Origin: Acidobacteriota bacterium
Lineage (GTDB): Bacteria > Pseudomonadota > Alphaproteobacteria > Caulobacterales > Hyphomonadaceae
Assembly (NCBI GenBank): GCA_016712445.1
Contig: JADJRB010000001.1
Span: 1,364,001 to 1,428,000 of the forward strand
Direction of reading: 5' to 3'
Length of the DNA: 64,000 nt
A program made the position numbers and the translations under genes. The notes under the pieces are model-generated. The model did no database searches. It had not been told where the DNA came from and was given only the letters and a program-made list of their open reading frames with translations. Shown here in pieces: positions 36,096 to 48,700 of this stretch. Within the stretch, counting starts at the first letter, position 1; each line of letters opens with the position of its first letter.

Positions 36096-36391
36096 TCGAG
36101 CCGACTGGCCAAGTCATTCATAAGCGTCGTCGACGGCTGACGGGCAAATAACTGGCCGAAGTCGGACGGAGACAGCTTTTCACCATCAGGCAATTTATCG
36201 CCGATTGCGTCGAAAAAGTCCCAAGAGCTCGAAAAATCGACTATTGCGTCCCTATAGCAACCATCTTTATGGCTGTAATTATTGATGTCTGCCAATGCCC
36301 CTGTACTACGAGCAGAATCTCCAGGATAGAGCGCCGATCTGCCGTCGGGACTCCACGCCGATTTGCAGTTCTTCGGCACCTTCGCCTTCAA
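36092..36391 (-). CDS. Hypothetical small protein convergent with the integrase
   Basis: A 99-residue frame whose stop overlaps the end of the integrase gene by 4 bp on the other strand. It contains WSPDGRSALYPGDS and a C-terminal half LPDGEKLSPSDFGQLFARQPSTTLMNDLASRLD. I recognise no family, and there is no signal peptide or clear membrane helix. The homologous stretch after the second integrase copy (about 58,740-58,855) preserves the C-terminal part but is frameshifted and diverged. This region was therefore part of the duplicated module, and this copy may or may not be expressed. Confidence 0.4.
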   Translation of the reverse strand: MKAKVPKNCKSAWSPDGRSALYPGDSARSTGALADINNYSHKDGCYRDAIVDFSSSWDFFDAIGDKLPDGEKLSPSDFGQLFARQPSTTLMNDLASRLD

Positions 36392-36499
36392 ACAATATCA
36401 ACATGTCGATTCGTCAAATTGAAGTATCGCCGCTCCAAATATATTCAGCGGGTAGCACTGTGCAGATTCCAGCGCTCGCTCATCAGTCGCTCTTGGTCT

Positions 36500-36566
36500 G
36501 TTCATCGCGTGTTCATTTCGTAAGCAACGTAAAGCCAAACTGAATAAATGTTCATCTCAGGTTCAT
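36500..36566. promoter_or_regulatory. Two pairs of 11-bp-spaced GTTCAT repeats upstream of the giant gene
   Basis: GTTCAT occurs at 36500 and 36511, and again at 36550 and 36561. Each pair is spaced exactly 11 bp and the pairs lie exactly 50 bp apart. Eleven-base direct repeats are the binding geometry of PhoB/OmpR-type response regulators. The site lies about 160-230 bp before the giant gene in an A/T-rich region. The regulator is unknown. Confidence 0.4.
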
Positions 36567-36727
36567 ATTTGTAAATGATCGGCCCGAACGGTCGCGCATT
36601 AGAGAGGATCATCACGACCTCACTCAGGCACTCATTTTATACCTTTGTATACGAATTTCTAGGAAACCAGCTTTCTAAGCAGGGTAAACAAAACATCCGT
36701 CTTCATTAACACTTGGCGAGCCGTGCT

Positions 36728-39700
36728 ATGAAATTGACCAAAACGCGCCCTCAAAACAAGAGCGTTCGAGCAAGTTACGTCATGCGGACGCATCCGGGGC
36801 TTTCGAGCGTTTCCGTCATGTCGGCTATTGCCGTCTTTGCGCCCTTCGGCGCAAACGCTGAAACAACTCTGACGCTCAATCAGGCCACCGCGATCACAGA
36901 TGGATTGCGGATATGCGATGCTTCCGGGCAGTACTGTGTCGAGATTACGCGTGACGCAGCTAGTACGGACCCGGTGAATTTCACTGCGTCGCCGCCGCGC
37001 ATCGGCTCACCGACAGCCAATATTGGCTCCGCCGATCTCATCATTTTGAATTATTCGACGCTTAATTCGCCGCTACCCTTCAGTCTGGATCAACTGAACA
37101 TCAATGATCTGGATAGTCTGTCGGCAGGTGCGGGCGCTACAAGCGTGCGAGATGCTTATTCCTGGTCGGTTCCGGGCACCTGGGCGCTAGCGGGTCCGCC
37201 AAGCGGCGCAATTGTGTCGATCAATCGCGCCGCAGCTGACGACGTTGGTAGCTTTGTTATTCCGGATGCAGACGGGGCCAACACACTCAGCAACATTGGT
37301 CGATTCACAATTCTGCCTGCCGATGCCGGGAACGTGCTGTTGAACATGACTGGCGCCATCGACAATCATTTTGTCAGTTTCGATATACTTACCCCGGTGA
37401 AGACAGCACGTCTCTACGTGTTCAATTCTGGCGGAGGGACAATGGCTTGGGCCTTCACGCCGAGTATGACGGTCGTGATTCCTGATCCCACTATTACGCT
37501 TGTCAAGTCAGTCGACAACACGGGCGGTGGCGTCGCAACCGCGTCCGATTTTACGTTAAACTTTTCAGGCGTTGTTTCAGGCAGCGGTACCTCGGGGACT
37601 GCTTTGGTGACCAACCGGACCGTTCCAGCCGGAACATACACGCTGTCAGAAACCGGGCCGCCAACCCACGTTCAGTCGTCTCTGATTTGTACCGACACGG
37701 CGGATAGCAATCCCACTGACGGCCTCACTCTTACTGATGGCGAGAACGCGATTTGCACGTTCACTAATGAGTTCATTGTCTTAGCGCTGGTTGCCGACGC
37801 TGACACGCTGCCTGCGGTCAATGGCGCGACCGGCGGTGCCACGCAGAGCGTGTTCAATGGCGACACGCTGAACGGTGTGGCGGTCACCTCCTCGACGGTG
37901 ACGGTCTCGATCACCGATGGCACGGCGCTTCCTGGCGCCACGATCAATACCGATGGCACGATCACTGTGCCGGCCGGAACCCCGGCGGGTTCCTATCCTA
38001 TCACGTATCAGATCTGCGAGACGCTGAACCCGGCCAATTGCTCAACCGCGATTGCAACCGTGGTCGTCTCGGCGGCGCCGATCCTTGCCGACGCTGACAC
38101 GCTGCCTGCGGTCAATGGCGCGACCGGCGGTGCCACGCAGAGCGTGTTCAATGGCGACACGCTGAACGGTGTGGCGGTCACCTCCTCGACGGTGACGGTC
38201 TCGATCACCGATGGCACGGCGCTTCCTGGCGCCACGATCAATACCGATGGCACGATCACTGTGCCGGCCGGAACCCCGGCGGGTTCCTATCCTATCACGT
38301 ATCAGATCTGCGAGACGCTGAACCCGGCCAATTGCTCAACCGCGATTGCAACCGTGGTCGTCTCGGCGGCGCCGATCCTTGCCGACGCTGACACGCTGCC
38401 TGCGGTCAATGGCGCGACCGGCGGTGCCACGCAGAGCGTGTTCAATGGCGACACGCTGAACGGTGTGGCGGTCACCTCCTCGACGGTGACGGTCTCGATC
38501 ACCGATGGCACGGCGCTTCCTGGCGCCACGATCAATACCGATGGCACGATCACTGTGCCGGCCGGAACCCCGGCGGGTTCCTATCCTATCACGTATCAGA
38601 TCTGCGAGACGCTGAACCCGGCCAATTGCTCAACCGCGATTGCAACCGTGGTCGTCTCGGCGGCGCCGATCCTTGCCGACGCTGACACGCTGCCTGCGGT
38701 CAATGGCGCGACCGGCGGTGCCACGCAGAGCGTGTTCAATGGCGACACGCTGAACGGTGTGGCGGTCACCTCCTCGACGGTGACGGTCTCGATCACCGAT
38801 GGCACGGCGCTTCCTGGCGCCACGATCAATACCGATGGCACGATCACTGTGCCGGCCGGAACCCCGGCGGGTTCCTATCCTATCACGTATCAGATCTGCG
38901 AGACGCTGAACCCGGCCAATTGCTCAACCGCGATTGCAACCGTGGTCGTCTCGGCGGCGCCGATCCTTGCCGACGCTGACACGCTGCCTGCGGTCAATGG
39001 CGCGACCGGCGGTGCCACGCAGAGCGTGTTCAATGGCGACACGCTGAACGGTGTGGCGGTCACCTCCTCGACGGTGACGGTCTCGATCACCGATGGCACG
39101 GCGCTTCCTGGCGCCACGATCAATACCGATGGCACGATCACTGTGCCGGCCGGAACCCCGGCGGGTTCCTATCCTATCACGTATCAGATCTGCGAGACGC
39201 TGAACCCGGCCAATTGCTCAACCGCGATTGCAACCGTGGTCGTCTCGGCGGCGCCGATCCTTGCCGACGCTGACACGCTGCCTGCGGTCAATGGCGCGAC
39301 CGGCGGTGCCACGCAGAGCGTGTTCAATGGCGACACGCTGAACGGTGTGGCGGTCACCTCCTCGACGGTGACGGTCTCGATCACCGATGGCACGGCGCTT
39401 CCTGGCGCCACGATCAATACCGATGGCACGATCACTGTGCCGGCCGGAACCCCGGCGGGTTCCTATCCTATCACGTATCAGATCTGCGAGACGCTGAACC
39501 CGGCCAATTGCTCAACCGCGATTGCAACCGTGGTCGTCTCGGCGGCGCCGATCCTTGCCGACGCTGACACGCTGCCTGCGGTCAATGGCGCGACCGGCGG
39601 TGCCACGCAGAGCGTGTTCAATGGCGACACGCTGAACGGTGTGGCGGTCACCTCCTCGACGGTGACGGTCTCGATCACCGATGGCACGGCGCTTCCTGGC

Positions 39701-42700
39701 GCCACGATCAATACCGATGGCACGATCACTGTGCCGGCCGGAACCCCGGCGGGTTCCTATCCTATCACGTATCAGATCTGCGAGACGCTGAACCCGGCCA
39801 ATTGCTCAACCGCGATTGCAACCGTGGTCGTCTCGGCGGCGCCGATCCTTGCCGACGCTGACACGCTGCCTGCGGTCAATGGCGCGACCGGCGGTGCCAC
39901 GCAGAGCGTGTTCAATGGCGACACGCTGAACGGTGTGGCGGTCACCTCCTCGACGGTGACGGTCTCGATCACCGATGGCACGGCGCTTCCTGGCGCCACG
40001 ATCAATACCGATGGCACGATCACTGTGCCGGCCGGAACCCCGGCGGGTTCCTATCCTATCACGTATCAGATCTGCGAGACGCTGAACCCGGCCAATTGCT
40101 CAACCGCGATTGCAACCGTGGTCGTCTCGGCGGCGCCGATCCTTGCCGACGCTGACACGCTGCCTGCGGTCAATGGCGCGACCGGCGGTGCCACGCAGAG
40201 CGTGTTCAATGGCGACACGCTGAACGGTGTGGCGGTCACCTCCTCGACGGTGACGGTCTCGATCACCGATGGCACGGCGCTTCCTGGCGCCACGATCAAT
40301 ACCGATGGCACGATCACTGTGCCGGCCGGAACCCCGGCGGGTTCCTATCCTATCACGTATCAGATCTGCGAGACGCTGAACCCGGCCAATTGCTCAACCG
40401 CGATTGCAACCGTGGTCGTCTCGGCGGCGCCGATCCTTGCCGACGCTGACACGCTGCCTGCGGTCAATGGCGCGACCGGCGGTGCCACGCAGAGCGTGTT
40501 CAATGGCGACACGCTGAACGGTGTGGCGGTCACCTCCTCGACGGTGACGGTCTCGATCACCGATGGCACGGCGCTTCCTGGCGCCACGATCAATACCGAT
40601 GGCACGATCACTGTGCCGGCCGGAACCCCGGCGGGTTCCTATCCTATCACGTATCAGATCTGCGAGACGCTGAACCCGGCCAATTGCTCAACCGCGATTG
40701 CAACCGTGGTCGTCTCGGCGGCGCCGATCCTTGCCGACGCTGACACGCTGCCTGCGGTCAATGGCGCGACCGGCGGTGCCACGCAGAGCGTGTTCAATGG
40801 CGACACGCTGAACGGTGTGGCGGTCACCTCCTCGACGGTGACGGTCTCGATCACCGATGGCACGGCGCTTCCTGGCGCCACGATCAATACCGATGGCACG
40901 ATCACTGTGCCGGCCGGAACCCCGGCGGGTTCCTATCCTATCACGTATCAGATCTGCGAGACGCTGAACCCGGCCAATTGCTCAACCGCGATTGCAACCG
41001 TGGTCGTCTCGGCGGCGCCGATCCTTGCCGACGCTGACACGCTGCCTGCGGTCAATGGCGCGACCGGCGGTGCCACGCAGAGCGTGTTCAATGGCGACAC
41101 GCTGAACGGTGTGGCGGTCACCTCCTCGACGGTGACGGTCTCGATCACCGATGGCACGGCGCTTCCTGGCGCCACGATCAATACCGATGGCACGATCACT
41201 GTGCCGGCCGGAACCCCGGCGGGTTCCTATCCTATCACGTATCAGATCTGCGAGACGCTGAACCCGGCCAATTGCTCAACCGCGATTGCAACCGTGGTCG
41301 TCTCGGCGGCGCCGATCCTTGCCGACGCTGACACGCTGCCTGCGGTCAATGGCGCGACCGGCGGTGCCACGCAGAGCGTGTTCAATGGCGACACGCTGAA
41401 CGGTGTGGCGGTCACCTCCTCGACGGTGACGGTCTCGATCACCGATGGCACGGCGCTTCCTGGCGCCACGATCAATACCGATGGCACGATCACTGTGCCG
41501 GCCGGAACCCCGGCGGGTTCCTATCCTATCACGTATCAGATCTGCGAGACGCTGAACCCGGCCAATTGCTCAACCGCGATTGCAACCGTGGTCGTCTCGG
41601 CGGCGCCGATCCTTGCCGACGCTGACACGCTGCCTGCGGTCAATGGCGCGACCGGCGGTGCCACGCAGAGCGTGTTCAATGGCGACACGCTGAACGGTGT
41701 GGCGGTCACCTCCTCGACGGTGACGGTCTCGATCACCGATGGCACGGCGCTTCCTGGCGCCACGATCAATACCGATGGCACGATCACTGTGCCGGCCGGA
41801 ACCCCGGCGGGTTCCTATCCTATCACGTATCAGATCTGCGAGACGCTGAACCCGGCCAATTGCTCAACCGCGATTGCAACCGTGGTCGTCTCGGCGGCGC
41901 CGATCCTTGCCGACGCTGACACGCTGCCTGCGGTCAATGGCGCGACCGGCGGTGCCACGCAGAGCGTGTTCAATGGCGACACGCTGAACGGTGTGGCGGT
42001 CACCTCCTCGACGGTGACGGTCTCGATCACCGATGGCACGGCGCTTCCTGGCGCCACGATCAATACCGATGGCACGATCACTGTGCCGGCCGGAACCCCG
42101 GCGGGTTCCTATCCTATCACGTATCAGATCTGCGAGACGCTGAACCCGGCCAATTGCTCAACCGCGATTGCAACCGTGGTCGTCTCGGCGGCGCCGATCC
42201 TTGCCGACGCTGACACGCTGCCTGCGGTCAATGGCGCGACCGGCGGTGCCACGCAGAGCGTGTTCAATGGCGACACGCTGAACGGTGTGGCGGTCACCTC
42301 CTCGACGGTGACGGTCTCGATCACCGATGGCACGGCGCTTCCTGGCGCCACGATCAATACCGATGGCACGATCACTGTGCCGGCCGGAACCCCGGCGGGT
42401 TCCTATCCTATCACGTATCAGATCTGCGAGACGCTGAACCCGGCCAATTGCTCAACCGCGATTGCAACCGTGGTCGTCTCGGCGGCGCCGATCCTTGCCG
42501 ACGCTGACACGCTGCCTGCGGTCAATGGCGCGACCGGCGGTGCCACGCAGAGCGTGTTCAATGGCGACACGCTGAACGGTGTGGCGGTCACCTCCTCGAC
42601 GGTGACGGTCTCGATCACCGATGGCACGGCGCTTCCTGGCGCCACGATCAATACCGATGGCACGATCACTGTGCCGGCCGGAACCCCGGCGGGTTCCTAT

Positions 42701-45700
42701 CCTATCACGTATCAGATCTGCGAGACGCTGAACCCGGCCAATTGCTCAACCGCGATTGCAACCGTGGTCGTCTCGGCGGCGCCGATCCTTGCCGACGCTG
42801 ACACGCTGCCTGCGGTCAATGGCGCGACCGGCGGTGCCACGCAGAGCGTGTTCAATGGCGACACGCTGAACGGTGTGGCGGTCACCTCCTCGACGGTGAC
42901 GGTCTCGATCACCGATGGCACGGCGCTTCCTGGCGCCACGATCAATACCGATGGCACGATCACTGTGCCGGCCGGAACCCCGGCGGGTTCCTATCCTATC
43001 ACGTATCAGATCTGCGAGACGCTGAACCCGGCCAATTGCTCAACCGCGATTGCAACCGTGGTCGTCTCGGCGGCGCCGATCCTTGCCGACGCTGACACGC
43101 TGCCTGCGGTCAATGGCGCGACCGGCGGTGCCACGCAGAGCGTGTTCAATGGCGACACGCTGAACGGTGTGGCGGTCACCTCCTCGACGGTGACGGTCTC
43201 GATCACCGATGGCACGGCGCTTCCTGGCGCCACGATCAATACCGATGGCACGATCACTGTGCCGGCCGGAACCCCGGCGGGTTCCTATCCTATCACGTAT
43301 CAGATCTGCGAGACGCTGAACCCGGCCAATTGCTCAACCGCGATTGCAACCGTGGTCGTCTCGGCGGCGCCGATCCTTGCCGACGCTGACACGCTGCCTG
43401 CGGTCAATGGCGCGACCGGCGGTGCCACGCAGAGCGTGTTCAATGGCGACACGCTGAACGGTGTGGCGGTCACCTCCTCGACGGTGACGGTCTCGATCAC
43501 CGATGGCACGGCGCTTCCTGGCGCCACGATCAATACCGATGGCACGATCACTGTGCCGGCCGGAACCCCGGCGGGTTCCTATCCTATCACGTATCAGATC
43601 TGCGAGACGCTGAACCCGGCCAATTGCTCAACCGCGATTGCAACCGTGGTCGTCTCGGCGGCGCCGATCCTTGCCGACGCTGACACGCTGCCTGCGGTCA
43701 ATGGCGCGACCGGCGGTGCCACGCAGAGCGTGTTCAATGGCGACACGCTGAACGGTGTGGCGGTCACCTCCTCGACGGTGACGGTCTCGATCACCGATGG
43801 CACGGCGCTTCCTGGCGCCACGATCAATACCGATGGCACGATCACTGTGCCGGCCGGAACCCCGGCGGGTTCCTATCCTATCACGTATCAGATCTGCGAG
43901 ACGCTGAACCCGGCCAATTGCTCAACCGCGATTGCAACCGTGGTCGTCTCGGCGGCGCCGATCCTTGCCGACGCTGACACGCTGCCTGCGGTCAATGGCG
44001 CGACCGGCGGTGCCACGCAGAGCGTGTTCAATGGCGACACGCTGAACGGTGTGGCGGTCACCTCCTCGACGGTGACGGTCTCGATCACCGATGGCACGGC
44101 GCTTCCTGGCGCCACGATCAATACCGATGGCACGATCACTGTGCCGGCCGGAACCCCGGCGGGTTCCTATCCTATCACGTATCAGATCTGCGAGACGCTG
44201 AACCCGGCCAATTGCTCAACCGCGATTGCAACCGTGGTCGTCTCGGCGGCGCCGATCCTTGCCGACGCTGACACGCTGCCTGCGGTCAATGGCGCGACCG
44301 GCGGTGCCACGCAGAGCGTGTTCAATGGCGACACGCTGAACGGTGTGGCGGTCACCTCCTCGACGGTGACGGTCTCGATCACCGATGGCACGGCGCTTCC
44401 TGGCGCCACGATCAATACCGATGGCACGATCACTGTGCCGGCCGGAACCCCGGCGGGTTCCTATCCTATCACGTATCAGATCTGCGAGACGCTGAACCCG
44501 GCCAATTGCTCAACCGCGATTGCAACCGTGGTCGTCTCGGCGGCGCCGATCCTTGCCGACGCTGACACGCTGCCTGCGGTCAATGGCGCGACCGGCGGTG
44601 CCACGCAGAGCGTGTTCAATGGCGACACGCTGAACGGTGTGGCGGTCACCTCCTCGACGGTGACGGTCTCGATCACCGATGGCACGGCGCTTCCTGGCGC
44701 CACGATCAATACCGATGGCACGATCACTGTGCCGGCCGGAACCCCGGCGGGTTCCTATCCTATCACGTATCAGATCTGCGAGACGCTGAACCCGGCCAAT
44801 TGCTCAACCGCGATTGCAACCGTGGTCGTCTCGGCGGCGCCGATCCTTGCCGACGCTGACACGCTGCCTGCGGTCAATGGCGCGACCGGCGGTGCCACGC
44901 AGAGCGTGTTCAATGGCGACACGCTGAACGGTGTGGCGGTCACCTCCTCGACGGTGACGGTCTCGATCACCGATGGCACGGCGCTTCCTGGCGCCACGAT
45001 CAATACCGATGGCACGATCACTGTGCCGGCCGGAACCCCGGCGGGTTCCTATCCTATCACGTATCAGATCTGCGAGACGCTGAACCCGGCCAATTGCTCA
45101 ACCGCGATTGCAACCGTGGTCGTCTCGGCGGCGCCGATCCTTGCCGACGCTGACACGCTGCCTGCGGTCAATGGCGCGACCGGCGGTGCCACGCAGAGCG
45201 TGTTCAATGGCGACACGCTGAACGGTGTGGCGGTCACCTCCTCGACGGTGACGGTCTCGATCACCGATGGCACGGCGCTTCCTGGCGCCACGATCAATAC
45301 CGATGGCACGATCACTGTGCCGGCCGGAACCCCGGCGGGTTCCTATCCTATCACGTATCAGATCTGCGAGACGCTGAACCCGGCCAATTGCTCAACCGCG
45401 ATTGCAACCGTGGTCGTCTCGGCGGCGCCGATCCTTGCCGACGCTGACACGCTGCCTGCGGTCAATGGCGCGACCGGCGGTGCCACGCAGAGCGTGTTCA
45501 ATGGCGACACGCTGAACGGTGTGGCGGTCACCTCCTCGACGGTGACGGTCTCGATCACCGATGGCACGGCGCTTCCTGGCGCCACGATCAATACCGATGG
45601 CACGATCACTGTGCCGGCCGGAACCCCGGCGGGTTCCTATCCTATCACGTATCAGATCTGCGAGACGCTGAACCCGGCCAATTGCTCAACCGCGATTGCA

Positions 45701-48700
45701 ACCGTGGTCGTCTCGGCGGCGCCGATCCTTGCCGACGCTGACACGCTGCCTGCGGTCAATGGCGCGACCGGCGGTGCCACGCAGAGCGTGTTCAATGGCG
45801 ACACGCTGAACGGTGTGGCGGTCACCTCCTCGACGGTGACGGTCTCGATCACCGATGGCACGGCGCTTCCTGGCGCCACGATCAATACCGATGGCACGAT
45901 CACTGTGCCGGCCGGAACCCCGGCGGGTTCCTATCCTATCACGTATCAGATCTGCGAGACGCTGAACCCGGCCAATTGCTCAACCGCGATTGCAACCGTG
46001 GTCGTCTCGGCGGCGCCGATCCTTGCCGACGCTGACACGCTGCCTGCGGTCAATGGCGCGACCGGCGGTGCCACGCAGAGCGTGTTCAATGGCGACACGC
46101 TGAACGGTGTGGCGGTCACCTCCTCGACGGTGACGGTCTCGATCACCGATGGCACGGCGCTTCCTGGCGCCACGATCAATACCGATGGCACGATCACTGT
46201 GCCGGCCGGAACCCCGGCGGGTTCCTATCCTATCACGTATCAGATCTGCGAGACGCTGAACCCGGCCAATTGCTCAACCGCGATTGCAACCGTGGTCGTC
46301 TCGGCGGCGCCGATCCTTGCCGACGCTGACACGCTGCCTGCGGTCAATGGCGCGACCGGCGGTGCCACGCAGAGCGTGTTCAATGGCGACACGCTGAACG
46401 GTGTGGCGGTCACCTCCTCGACGGTGACGGTCTCGATCACCGATGGCACGGCGCTTCCTGGCGCCACGATCAATACCGATGGCACGATCACTGTGCCGGC
46501 CGGAACCCCGGCGGGTTCCTATCCTATCACGTATCAGATCTGCGAGACGCTGAACCCGGCCAATTGCTCAACCGCGATTGCAACCGTGGTCGTCTCGGCG
46601 GCGCCGATCCTTGCCGACGCTGACACGCTGCCTGCGGTCAATGGCGCGACCGGCGGTGCCACGCAGAGCGTGTTCAATGGCGACACGCTGAACGGTGTGG
46701 CGGTCACCTCCTCGACGGTGACGGTCTCGATCACCGATGGCACGGCGCTTCCTGGCGCCACGATCAATACCGATGGCACGATCACTGTGCCGGCCGGAAC
46801 CCCGGCGGGTTCCTATCCTATCACGTATCAGATCTGCGAGACGCTGAACCCGGCCAATTGCTCAACCGCGATTGCAACCGTGGTCGTCTCGGCGGCGCCG
46901 ATCCTTGCCGACGCTGACACGCTGCCTGCGGTCAATGGCGCGACCGGCGGTGCCACGCAGAGCGTGTTCAATGGCGACACGCTGAACGGTGTGGCGGTCA
47001 CCTCCTCGACGGTGACGGTCTCGATCACCGATGGCACGGCGCTTCCTGGCGCCACGATCAATACCGATGGCACGATCACTGTGCCGGCCGGAACCCCGGC
47101 GGGTTCCTATCCTATCACGTATCAGATCTGCGAGACGCTGAACCCGGCCAATTGCTCAACCGCGATTGCAACCGTGGTCGTCTCGGCGGCGCCGATCCTT
47201 GCCGACGCTGACACGCTGCCTGCGGTCAATGGCGCGACCGGCGGTGCCACGCAGAGCGTGTTCAATGGCGACACGCTGAACGGTGTGGCGGTCACCTCCT
47301 CGACGGTGACGGTCTCGATCACCGATGGCACGGCGCTTCCTGGCGCCACGATCAATACCGATGGCACGATCACTGTGCCGGCCGGAACCCCGGCGGGTTC
47401 CTATCCTATCACGTATCAGATCTGCGAGACGCTGAACCCGGCCAATTGCTCAACCGCGATTGCAACCGTGGTCGTCTCGGCGGCGCCGATCCTTGCCGAC
47501 GCTGACACGCTGCCTGCGGTCAATGGCGCGACCGGCGGTGCCACGCAGAGCGTGTTCAATGGCGACACGCTGAACGGTGTGGCGGTCACCTCCTCGACGG
47601 TGACGGTCTCGATCACCGATGGCACGGCGCTTCCTGGCGCCACGATCAATACCGATGGCACGATCACTGTGCCGGCCGGAACCCCGGCGGGTTCCTATCC
47701 TATCACGTATCAGATCTGCGAGACGCTGAACCCGGCCAATTGCTCAACCGCGATTGCAACCGTGGTCGTCTCGGCGGCGCCGATCCTTGCCGACGCTGAC
47801 ACGCTGCCTGCGGTCAATGGCGCGACCGGCGGTGCCACGCAGAGCGTGTTCAATGGCGACACGCTGAACGGTGTGGCGGTCACCTCCTCGACGGTGACGG
47901 TCTCGATCACCGATGGCACGGCGCTTCCTGGCGCCACGATCAATACCGATGGCACGATCACTGTGCCGGCCGGAACCCCGGCGGGTTCCTATCCTATCAC
48001 GTATCAGATCTGCGAGACGCTGAACCCGGCCAATTGCTCAACCGCGATTGCAACCGTGGTCGTCTCGGCGGCGCCGATCCTTGCCGACGCTGACACGCTG
48101 CCTGCGGTCAATGGCGCGACCGGCGGTGCCACGCAGAGCGTGTTCAATGGCGACACGCTGAACGGTGTGGCGGTCACCTCCTCGACGGTGACGGTCTCGA
48201 TCACCGATGGCACGGCGCTTCCTGGCGCCACGATCAATACCGATGGCACGATCACTGTGCCGGCCGGAACCCCGGCGGGTTCCTATCCTATCACGTATCA
48301 GATCTGCGAGACGCTGAACCCGGCCAATTGCTCAACCGCGATTGCAACCGTGGTCGTCTCGGCGGCGCCGATCCTTGCCGACGCTGACACGCTGCCTGCG
48401 GTCAATGGCGCGACCGGCGGTGCCACGCAGAGCGTGTTCAATGGCGACACGCTGAACGGTGTGGCGGTCACCTCCTCGACGGTGACGGTCTCGATCACCG
48501 ATGGCACGGCGCTTCCTGGCGCCACGATCAATACCGATGGCACGATCACTGTGCCGGCCGGAACCCCGGCGGGTTCCTATCCTATCACGTATCAGATCTG
48601 CGAGACGCTGAACCCGGCCAATTGCTCAACCGCGATTGCAACCGTGGTCGTCGACGTACCCCCCATTACGGCAGACGATGATGCTCTTGTCGGAGACGGA

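Noticed and set aside
37672..48549. An 83-residue antisense frame repeated in each 294-bp unit, 37 times in total
   Set aside because: It is the shadow of the sense repeat in a GC-rich region. It has no start signals, and its presence follows from the identity of the units.
37793..48652. Regular repeats that might suggest a CRISPR array
   Set aside because: The units are contiguous with no variable spacers, 294 bp long, and in frame within a coding sequence.
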